A DNA stretch of 14,727 nucleotides from assembly GCA_016926315.1 (NCBI GenBank), contig JAFGOU010000486.1, positions 1 to 14,727 on the forward strand, written 5' to 3'. The notes under the pieces were generated by a model that searched no databases, was not told the origin of the DNA, and saw only the letters and a list, made by a program, of their open reading frames with translations. Made by a program: the position numbers and the translations under genes. The DNA is from Chitinispirillaceae bacterium (lineage in GTDB: Bacteria; Fibrobacterota; Chitinivibrionia; Chitinivibrionales; Chitinispirillaceae). Of the stretch, positions 7,148 through 13,143 are shown piece by piece. The stretch's first letter is position 1. Each line of letters opens with the position of its first letter.

Positions 7148-8545
7148 TCACTTCTTCCTGATGATCAACCCGCTTGTTCCCTCAGGCGTGATGTAATACC
7201 CCGGCACTATCGCGTTGCTCCGGGCATTAATCGCATTCATCCTGATCACCCGACCCATCGGATCAAACAAGTGCTCGCTGGCATACGGCTTGAAAGCGGC
7301 CGGTACGAGCTGACGACGTACCGTACCCCGCGTGACAACCGGGCTGTAATTGCGGTCCGCGGAATGCTGGAAAAAATCGACCCAGACGGCCATGCCGTTG
7401 TCCACGTTGATACCGGCGCCGATGATCGCCCAAGGAATCCGTGCGGCGGGAAGACTGTCAAGCAATTGTCCGTTAACATACATCCGGTACGGGGCGTTCC
7501 GTTTTTTCACCACTTCTATGGTATCGAGATAATAGGTCGTTTCATAGGCAGCACCGCGTATGAAAGAGCTCACCACCGGTCGAATGGTATCGATATAGGC
7601 GTCATACTGCTTGCTGGCATTGATGGAAAAATAGGCCATGGGTACGACGCCCTGAGCGGAAGCGGTACCCCTGAAAAAGATGCCGTAATACGAGGTTTTA
7701 TTGCCGCTTCGGTGCATGACTGCCGCCTGGGTAACAAAGGTATCAAGGCCAAAGCGGTCGACCGGAATATAGACATCGGAAAAGGAGGTGCCTGTCGTGG
7801 TGGTGGTTATTTTTAAATAACCGTCCGCTTCCTGCTTCTGGTTCACCTGGCTCAGATCAAGCCAGCCGGTCAGCACGTTATCGCTAAAATCATCCCTGAA
7901 ACCGTGAATGGGTGGCGGCGGCGGCGTCCACTGGTCGGTGACGACAACATCGTCGTAGGTCACCGTGCTGTTGGCCGAAACCAAAAGCGTCAGATCACCG
8001 GACGCGATAGGAGTGCGATCTCTGACAGTGGCAATATAGACGTTGTTACAATATAAGGTTATCGAGTCGTTTTTTTTGCTGATTTTTAATACATTGGCAC
8101 CTGATACGACCGCAGAATTCTGCACGACAAACGACGTATCAACCACCGCACCGGCCCGGTATTTGTTGAATTGAAGCGACTGGGGGGTGCTTGGATTTAA
8201 CTGAAAAAGGTATCCGGAATTGTTATCCTTGTTGTAACAGACCCATATGCCGGAAGACCGTGTACCTGATGCAATGCTGATCTTTGCCGAGGCGGTAAAA
8301 ACCGCCGGCTTCGGCGCAGAAAACTCATGAAACATCATTCCCACATACGTGGGGCTGGAATTGGCTATCCGGTAAACGCCGCTCCCGCAGGTTACCGTTG
8401 TCGTTGTCGACGGCACCGGGGGAATCCAATTTTGGTTCGATTGCGCGCAGTCGGAAAAATCATCGCTGAAAATAACCGCTCCCGAGACCATACCGCAACC
8501 GAGAATAACCCCCATGATCCCACCACACCATCGTACATGCAGCAT
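7148..8545 (-). CDS. Exported protein with two LamG-like domains and a C-terminal sorting-like tail
   Basis: The product has 465 residues from an ATG with a very strong ribosome site (AAGGAGAAGGAGG). Translation from an upstream in-frame Met (to 8620) would place 25 polar residues before the signal peptide and is less likely. Residues 1-23 form a signal peptide (GVILGCGMVSGA). Two domains follow, each opening with a related DDFSD motif (28-32 and 218-222), joined by a hexaproline linker near 208-213. Their alternating strands and phrases such as VLKISKKNDSITLYCNNVYIA and YRMYVNGQLLDSLP resemble concanavalin A/laminin-G-like beta-sandwich domains that bind carbohydrate or protein. The last 40 residues (LFDPMGRVIRM ... 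PGYYITPEG ... LIIRKK) match the style of C-terminal sorting modules in Fibrobacterota and Bacteroidota surface enzymes. No catalytic motif is visible, so binding or attachment to a polysaccharide is the best guess. Domain identity is inferred by pattern only. Confidence 0.75.
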   Translation of the reverse strand: MLHVRWCGGIMGVILGCGMVSGAVIFSDDFSDCAQSNQNWIPPVPSTTTTVTCGSGVYRIANSSPTYVGMMFHEFSAPKPAVFTASAKISIASGTRSSGIWVCYNKDNNSGYLFQLNPSTPQSLQFNKYRAGAVVDTSFVVQNSAVVSGANVLKISKKNDSITLYCNNVYIATVRDRTPIASGDLTLLVSANSTVTYDDVVVTDQWTPPPPPIHGFRDDFSDNVLTGWLDLSQVNQKQEADGYLKITTTTTGTSFSDVYIPVDRFGLDTFVTQAAVMHRSGNKTSYYGIFFRGTASAQGVVPMAYFSINASKQYDAYIDTIRPVVSSFIRGAAYETTYYLDTIEVVKKRNAPYRMYVNGQLLDSLPAARIPWAIIGAGINVDNGMAVWVDFFQHSADRNYSPVVTRGTVRRQLVPAAFKPYASEHLFDPMGRVIRMNAINARSNAIVPGYYITPEGTSGLIIRKK

Positions 8546-8586
8546 AACCCCCTCCTTCTCCTTGAATCTGAACGAAGTATACGGTT

Positions 8587-8655
8587 CCGGCATAGCCGGA
8601 TAAGAATCTGCAGCTCGCAAAATCTACGTGTGCCGCGTATATTTACTTCACACAG
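8587..8655. repeat. Structured direct repeat, copy A
   Basis: This copy begins with CCGGCATA and contains a 44-base core (8612-8655) running from AGCTCGCA to TCACACAG. The core matches copy B at 31 of 44 positions without any gap. Inside it, AAATCTACG (8620-8628) can pair with CGTATATTT (8636-8644) with one mismatch. Compared with copy B it has an extra 8-base segment after CCGGCATA that makes a local palindrome. It ends up only about 40 bases ahead of the LamG-protein start codon, so it would lie in that gene's leader or promoter. Confidence 0.6.
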
Positions 8656-8699
8656 ACTCTAAGCTGGCGAAGCCGGAAAAATTGTTATAGTATGGCTTC

Positions 8700-8760
8700 C
8701 CGGCATAAGGTACTCTAGCTCGCATTATCTACGCGAAAAACGTAGATAAGCCTCACACAG
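8700..8760. repeat. Structured direct repeat, copy B
   Basis: This copy has CCGGCATA at 8700-8707 and a 44-base core at 8717-8760, exactly 105 bases from the core of copy A. TTATCTACG (8725-8733) pairs perfectly with CGTAGATAA (8741-8749) around a 7-base A-rich loop. The two outermost base pairs are T-A here and A-T in copy A, i.e. both sides changed together. This could be a tandem operator for a dimeric regulator or a duplicated RNA hairpin. Confidence 0.6.
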
Positions 8761-8887
8761 TACCTAACCGGATAGTACCAATATATATAAACTCTTCTCC
8801 TATATCACACGCAAAACGTTTTTAATGTATTCTCTTGTAATGGACGAAAAATAACTGGAAAAAAAACCTCCGCGCACTATATATTTA

Positions 8888-8893
8888 TATAAT
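8888..8893 (+). promoter_or_regulatory. Consensus -10 box (TATAAT) upstream of the small exported protein gene
   Basis: A perfect TATAAT lies within an AT-rich stretch, about 98 bases before the ATG at 8991. No good -35 box stands 16-18 bases upstream, so the promoter would depend on an activator or another sigma factor, or the match could be chance in AT-rich DNA. Confidence 0.25.
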
Positions 8894-8990
8894 AAGGGTA
8901 AATGGGGTGTTTTACAAACTATTTATTCGTATTTCGTCCTTTCGACCGTACTCATTAATAACGACGCATCGTTTCCGTGGGGTCACTTCT

Positions 8991-9488
8991 ATGAAAATCA
9001 ATATCTTCGTACTATCGATCCTTAGTAGTAGCCTTCTGGTTGCCGCCCAGACCCAGGACGCCTACAATAGCGGCGAAAACGCCGAGAAACCCTCGCCCGG
9101 GCTTCTCGATCCTTCACGGTTTGACATATCCCACAGCATGAGTTTCGGCATGGCTTCGGGAACCGGTTCAGCAAGCCTCCAGTCACAAAGCTTCTACTCG
9201 ACTATGATGCAGTACCGATTCACCGCTCCGGTGACCCTCAATCTCAACTTTGCCATGCCGATCCATTCGACCTGGTCGCAGCATCAGAACCTGAGTTCCG
9301 ACAACCTGCAGTCGCTTGATTACTTTAAAAACATGCCGTTTGACGTATCGCTTTCCTGGAAACCGTCCGACCGGTTCCAATTCAACCTCTCAATAATGCA
9401 TAATCCGTATTACAACGGCTATGGCCAGGAATACGGCATGTTTGATTACGGTTTCATGCCGTGGCGGTCGTCGTTCCGCCAGCCGTGA
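8991..9488 (+). CDS. Small exported beta-rich (outer-membrane-like) protein, unknown function
   Basis: The product has 165 residues if it starts at the ATG at 8991. Residues 1-19 are a clear signal peptide (MKINIFVLSILSSSLLVAA, cleavage before QT). A frame from 8907 would add 28 residues that do not look like a leader. The mature part has alternating strands rich in Ser, Phe, Tyr and Asn (SFGMASGTGSASLQSQSFYS, MQYRFTAPVTLNLNFAMP, VSLSWKPSDRFQFNLSIMH) and an aromatic end (YYNGYGQEYGMFDYGFMPW). This resembles short conserved outer-membrane or periplasmic beta proteins in Fibrobacterota-like genomes. It carries no catalytic signature. Its last 35 bases overlap the 3' end of the convergent ispE-like gene. 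The ribosome site (GTGGGG) is weak. Confidence 0.75.
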   Translation: MKINIFVLSILSSSLLVAAQTQDAYNSGENAEKPSPGLLDPSRFDISHSMSFGMASGTGSASLQSQSFYSTMMQYRFTAPVTLNLNFAMPIHSTWSQHQNLSSDNLQSLDYFKNMPFDVSLSWKPSDRFQFNLSIMHNPYYNGYGQEYGMFDYGFMPWRSSFRQP

Positions 9489-10335
9489 GCGTTGAAGAAA
9501 TAATCGTCCCGCAGTCGACCTGTTTTCCTATCCTTTGCGCCTGAACGCGGTCCTTTGCGAGACCCAGAACGGTCGATCCCGACCCTGACAATACCGCCGC
9601 AGAGCACCCCGCATCCATCAACCTCTTTTTTAGTTCGGCCAGGCGGGGATGACGCGCAAATACCGTCCGTTCGAAATCATTGTGCATAAGCGACGGCACC
9701 GCATCAGCGCAATTGGCAACGAGCGCTTTTCGCAGATCCGCAGTCATGCCGGTGCTCTTCCCCGCGGTCGCGTAATCGATCCCCTCATACGCTTCCCGGG
9801 TCGATACCCCGAAATCAGGCACCGCAAGAACGAACGTGAAGGCGAGCGCCGTGGCAACCGGTTCAAGACGCTCTCCCGTTTCCGAATCGAACGCCGTCCC
9901 GCCGATGAAGTAGTACGGAACGTCCATTCCGATGGTCCGGCCGAGCCGGATCAGCCTGGATGTGGAAAGTCCCAGGCCCCACAGCTCGTTAAGCGCCTCG
10001 AACGTTGTCGCGGCGTTCGCGCTGCCTCCTGCCAGCCCCCCCATGACCGGGATATGTTTGGCAATGGCGATTCGCACGCCGCGGTCTATTGAAAAGGTCC
10101 GCTTGAGCAGATGCACCACCTTCATGCAGGCATTCCTGCCATCACAGGGGACCATGGGATCATCACACTCGATCGAGTCAACAGGCGCATCCTCAACGGT
10201 CAGGGCGTCATGAAGGTCGATCCGGTGCTTTACCGTTCCGAGCTCATGGTACCCCTGATCGGGTCCCGACAGGATTCTTTGTATGATGTCAAGGGCAAGG
10301 GTGACGCGGGTGAATGACTTTATTTCCAGTTTCAT
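9454..10335 (-). CDS. ispE: 4-diphosphocytidyl-2-C-methyl-D-erythritol kinase (IspE-like GHMP kinase), atypical N-terminal active site
   Basis: The 293-residue GHMP kinase most resembles IspE, which phosphorylates the 2-hydroxyl of CDP-methylerythritol in the non-mevalonate isoprenoid pathway. The ATP-binding loop is IPVMGGLAGGSANAAT (95-110), followed by ALNELWGL. DVPYYFIGG (138-146) contains the expected catalytic Asp138. HNDFE lies at 218-222 and the C-terminal LSGSGSTVLGL at 249-259. The N-terminal motif, usually a Lys-x-Asn-Leu followed by DGYH, reads TRVTLALDI ... PDQGYHEL here: Arg10 and Thr12 stand where Lys10 and Asn12 are in E. coli, and there are about four extra residues before the GYH. 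The ATG at 10335 is preferred over a TTG eight codons upstream. Its 3' end overlaps the convergent 8991-9488 gene by 35 bases. A different GHMP-kinase substrate is possible, so the symbol is provisional. Confidence 0.82.
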   Translation of the reverse strand: MKLEIKSFTRVTLALDIIQRILSGPDQGYHELGTVKHRIDLHDALTVEDAPVDSIECDDPMVPCDGRNACMKVVHLLKRTFSIDRGVRIAIAKHIPVMGGLAGGSANAATTFEALNELWGLGLSTSRLIRLGRTIGMDVPYYFIGGTAFDSETGERLEPVATALAFTFVLAVPDFGVSTREAYEGIDYATAGKSTGMTADLRKALVANCADAVPSLMHNDFERTVFARHPRLAELKKRLMDAGCSAAVLSGSGSTVLGLAKDRVQAQRIGKQVDCGTIISSTLTAGGTTTATA

Positions 10336-10445
10336 GACGGATAAAATACTCCCCGGCAAGGGGTCCCTGCGGCCGGTATGACCGCGAACCGTAAACCGGG
10401 CGTTACGCGTTGCGCAGACACTCCCCGCGCTAGTATTTTGAAATT

Positions 10446-10817
10446 ATGAGCACCCTGGATAAGAGGAAATCCCCGCGCATTATCGTCGATTACGTCAGCG
10501 TCGAAATCTACACGCTGGCCAGCGATATCGATCGCGAAACCGAGATCAGGGATATCTGTACCGTCCGCAATATCAGCGAAACCGGGATGATGTTCGAGTC
10601 CGACAAGCAGTTCGGCATCGGCGCCATTCTGCGCCTGACCTTCGCCCTGCCCGAATCCCCGATCGTCATCCGCACCGATGCCATCGTTATCCATGCCAGC
10701 AGGAAAAAATCCTTCGATATCGGCGTCCAGTATAAGAATCTCGCCCTCGCGGAGCAGAAACTGCTCCATCACTTCATGAACCGCGCCCTTAAAAAAGACG
10801 AGACCGCCGCTACTTGA
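10446..10817 (+). CDS. PilZ-domain protein, probable cyclic-di-GMP receptor
   Basis: The product is a 123-residue stand-alone PilZ domain. The two nucleotide-binding motifs are present: RxxxR as Arg7-Lys-Ser-Pro-Arg11, and (D/N)xSxxG as Asn42-Ile-Ser-Glu-Thr-Gly47. A beta barrel with FALPESPIVIRTDAIVIH follows, and the final helix is LAEQKLLHHFMNRAL. Such proteins bind cyclic di-GMP and pass the signal to a partner controlling motility, secretion or surface polysaccharide; the partner is not evident here. It is a single gene, divergent from ispE (110 bases apart). Its 3' end overlaps the convergent cyclophilin gene by eight bases. There is no good Shine-Dalgarno sequence. A TAGTAT box lies at 10431-10436, close to the ATG, so the transcript might be nearly leaderless, though this is only suggestive. 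Confidence 0.9.
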   Translation: MSTLDKRKSPRIIVDYVSVEIYTLASDIDRETEIRDICTVRNISETGMMFESDKQFGIGAILRLTFALPESPIVIRTDAIVIHASRKKSFDIGVQYKNLALAEQKLLHHFMNRALKKDETAAT

Positions 10818-11394
10818 CAACCGGCTTCGTCTTCAGCACCGTCGCCTTTTTTATGATCACCGGCGTGCCGGGAACGTCGCTCATGCCGTTACGCATGGTG
10901 GTCGGCGCTTTGGCGATGGCGTCAACGGTTTCCAGGCCCTTTACCACCTTGCCGAACACGCAGTAGCCCCAGCCCTGGTTGGTTTTGTTCTTGTGATCGA
11001 GGAAAGCGTTGTCAACCGTGTTGATGAAAAACTGCGAAGACGCGCTATGGGGGTCGGGCCTGCGGGCCATGGCCACCGAGCCGCGGAGGTTTGGCAGCAT
11101 GTTGGTCGCCTCGTTGACGATCGGCGGCCTGGTCTCTTTCTCCTGCATGTCCTCGGTAAACCCTCCGCCCTGTATCATAAACGTCTTGATAACCCGGTGA
11201 AATATCGTGCCGTCATAAAACCCGCTGTTCACGTAGGATAAAAAATTCTCAACGGTCTTGGGCGCACGCGTTGCGTTCAGCTCGATCACGATATCGCCGA
11301 GCGAGGTTTCGAGCTTAACCTGCGAACGGTTCTGGGCAAACGGCGTTCCGGAAAAAACGACTGCGGCGATCGCACCGATAAGCAACCTGTTCAT
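10810..11394 (-). CDS. Exported cyclophilin-type peptidyl-prolyl cis-trans isomerase
   Basis: The 194-residue protein has a signal peptide at 1-20 (LLIGAIAAVVFSGTPFA) and then a full cyclophilin domain. It should catalyse cis-trans isomerisation of prolyl bonds in the periplasm. Active-site landmarks are FHRVI (65-69, catalytic Arg67), FMIQGGGF (72-79), ARRPDPHSASSQFFIN (110-125) and GWGYCVFGKVVKG (141-153). The length and short loops match bacterial PpiA/PpiB-type enzymes, with a Lys-rich tail. The ATG is preceded by AAGGGG. It stands alone: a terminator lies just upstream, after the GH8 region, and its last eight bases overlap the convergent PilZ gene. Confidence 0.95.
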   Translation of the reverse strand: MNRLLIGAIAAVVFSGTPFAQNRSQVKLETSLGDIVIELNATRAPKTVENFLSYVNSGFYDGTIFHRVIKTFMIQGGGFTEDMQEKETRPPIVNEATNMLPNLRGSVAMARRPDPHSASSQFFINTVDNAFLDHKNKTNQGWGYCVFGKVVKGLETVDAIAKAPTTMRNGMSDVPGTPVIIKKATVLKTKPVVK

Positions 11395-11433
11395 AACAAC
11401 CCCTTCAGTTGAAGACGTGAGATGTAGGTAAGG

Positions 11434-11456
11434 TTAAAAAATACCCTCCGGGAAGG
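11434..11456 (-). terminator. Intrinsic terminator downstream of the GH8 gene region
   Basis: Read on the minus strand, CCTTC-CCG-GAGGG (11456 to 11444, one G-T wobble) forms a short hairpin followed by TATTTTTTAA. It lies about 16 bases beyond the stop of the GH8 post-stop tail and 40 bases before the cyclophilin start. GH8 transcripts would therefore run through the tail before ending, and the cyclophilin gene would have its own promoter. Confidence 0.6.
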
Positions 11457-11472
11457 CGGGAAGAAAATGGTT

Positions 11473-11733
11473 TTAAGAAGCAAACGTATCACCTCCCATT
11501 TTTACAAATTCATGCCTCGCGCCCTGCATACTCCTGCCTGCCCCAATGGCATATATTCCCACAATCCTTTTCGTCCCCGCCTCTCTCACGATCCGAATGC
11601 CGGTAGTCGTTGAAAATTGACGGCCCTGGAGCCGCTTTCCCGTCAGATCGACCACCCGATCCTGGCCGCTCAATGACCGCGCCAATGGCGCCGTATCATC
11701 CTCTTTCTGACAAACGGGCGAGATCTTCTCCTG
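11473..11733 (-). pseudogene. In-frame post-stop tail of the GH8 gene with a second sorting-like motif
   Basis: Immediately after the TGA of the GH8 gene the same frame stays open for 86 codons, to a TAA at 11475-11473. The tail contains RVVDLTGKRLQG followed by TTTGIRIVREAGTKRIVGI. This repeats the pattern of the GH8 C-terminus (CFSLNGKRIGD, then QGLILRP) and of the LamG protein C-terminus (LFDPMGRVIRM, then PGYYITPEG). No Met start with a ribosome site precedes the motif; only a TTG occurs near 11685. The likeliest reading is a remnant of a second, paralogous C-terminal domain left after duplication and deletion. A readthrough extension or a separate short protein are alternatives. A terminator follows directly, so it is probably transcribed with GH8. 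Confidence 0.45.
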
Positions 11734-12984
11734 TCAAGGCCTCAGGATCAGCCCTTGCGGGGTAAGGTTCGCGTCGCCGATCCTTTTCCCGTTAAGCGAA
11801 AAACAGCGGCCTGAAAAAGGCGTTGCGGATACGATAAAGGTCTTCGCCAATCCGGCAGATGCCGTCGAAACGAGCCTCGGCATGGCGACCGTGCTGCCGG
11901 TCATGGGAGTCAGGTTCCCGGAAAGGGTGAGCATGGTGATCACCTGGAGGGTTTTATTGTAGTAACTTGTTGCGCTTGCGTTTTTTGTGGCGGTAAAACC
12001 GCTGTTCACAAACTCCTGTTTATCTGCCGCCGCCATGGCCGCGCAGGAGAGACAACCGGTATAGGTGGCGTTGGAAAAACTCGATGTCGCGCTTCCCGAC
12101 CGGCTATAACCGGCTTTAATGGACGACGGGTTGTTGCCCGTGGCTGAAGCGATCCAGGTTGCCATTTTCACGTTGATATCGCGCGCGTCGCTGTGCCCGT
12201 ACCAGGCGTACGCCCAGGCCATGCGCCACGGCGTACGCACCGCATCGTAACCGAACTCTCCCTCCAGCGTGTTCCCGTCCTGGGAGCACCAGTCAGGCGG
12301 AAGGCCGGTGGAGACATTGGCGACCTTTTTTATCAGGCCATACGAATTCCTGATCACCGCGTCCCAGTCATGGGTATCCACGCTCTTGAACAGTTCGAGT
12401 GCGCCGGTGCTGAAGTAGGAGGGGTTCTTCTTGGTGTCCCACATGTCCCCTGGCTTGAGATAACGGTCGGCATTGACCTCATACTGCCAGATCTTGCCTA
12501 TCAGTTCCACTGCATCGGCGCGGTACTGCTCGTTGCCCCACTGCCGGTGGGCGAGAACAAGGGCCGCGGCGGCATCAAGCTCTCCGTCTGTCGCGCCGTT
12601 CTGCCCCTCGACATTGGAAAAACCGTTGATCTTCCAGTGCATGACGCCATGGGTGTTGCGCCACCGCTTGTAATAATTCCATAACTTGTCGAATTTGTCG
12701 CGTGTATTGTTCTGCGTGTTATCCATGCAGGCCATGATCAGCATGCCATAGGCTACGCCTTCGCTGACCGTTTTGGCCTTATCATCCCATTTTATCCTGG
12801 CTTCGGTACCGTTCTCCTCGTAATAGTCGTTTCTCCACTGGTCATAAACGGTCTGGATATCGGAAGCTGCTGCCGTGGTAGCACGGAGTCCGTAACTGAC
12901 CCGGTTCTGGGGAAAAGGAAAATTACCTGCTGAAACAGTGGTGATAACCGGGAGCAGGAAGATACCGATCAGATACATTTTCAT
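11734..12984 (-). CDS. Secreted glycoside hydrolase family 8 enzyme (endoglucanase/xylanase/chitosanase type)
   Basis: The 416-residue product has a signal peptide at 1-19 (MKMYLIGIFLLPVITTVSA) and a GH8 catalytic domain to about residue 355. The proton-donor motif is TVSEGVAYGMLIM with Glu75. The substrate-site motif is ATDGELDAAAAL with Asp133. The inverting-base region is FGYDAVRTPWRMAWAY with Asp247, positioned as in GH8 subfamily a (CelA-like). GH8 enzymes hydrolyse beta-1,4-linked glucan, xylan or chitosan by inversion of configuration; which of these is the substrate cannot be decided here. The C-terminal 35 residues (SATPFSGRCFSLNGKRIGD, then LTPQGLILRP) form a short sorting-like module that stops earlier than the LamG protein's equivalent. 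The ATG has AAGGAG ten bases upstream. The gene is divergent from the DUF4403 lipoprotein gene. The in-frame tail after its stop is listed separately. Confidence 0.93.
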   Translation of the reverse strand: MKMYLIGIFLLPVITTVSAGNFPFPQNRVSYGLRATTAAASDIQTVYDQWRNDYYEENGTEARIKWDDKAKTVSEGVAYGMLIMACMDNTQNNTRDKFDKLWNYYKRWRNTHGVMHWKINGFSNVEGQNGATDGELDAAAALVLAHRQWGNEQYRADAVELIGKIWQYEVNADRYLKPGDMWDTKKNPSYFSTGALELFKSVDTHDWDAVIRNSYGLIKKVANVSTGLPPDWCSQDGNTLEGEFGYDAVRTPWRMAWAYAWYGHSDARDINVKMATWIASATGNNPSSIKAGYSRSGSATSSFSNATYTGCLSCAAMAAADKQEFVNSGFTATKNASATSYYNKTLQVITMLTLSGNLTPMTGSTVAMPRLVSTASAGLAKTFIVSATPFSGRCFSLNGKRIGDANLTPQGLILRP

Positions 12985-13143
12985 GGGTGATACGCTCCTT
13001 TGATCGTCGATCCTGGATGTTATACCTGATTAGTAACCGACTGTCCGGGTCTGGTTCAATTTATGCGATTAAAACCGCCCGTTCTTGCCCCAATCCCGCC
13101 CTATCACCTATTTTATCCGTTCACCACCGGGAAATCTACCCCA

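Larger units (their letters stand above)
8546..8990. other. Divergent intergenic spacer with duplicated hairpin element
   Basis: This 445-base spacer separates two divergently transcribed genes for exported proteins. No plausible coding frame was found; the short plus-strand frame reaching to 8662 is antisense to the LamG gene start. The left half has a perfect palindrome TCCGGC-ATA-GCCGGA (8586-8600) and two diverged copies of a roughly 60-70-base element, listed separately. The right half (about 8765-8990) is markedly AT-rich, as promoters often are. Confidence 0.6.

Noticed and set aside
7271..7816. Plus-strand open frame of 181 codons
   Set aside because: It is antisense to the LamG-domain gene, which has a signal peptide, strong ribosome site and terminator.
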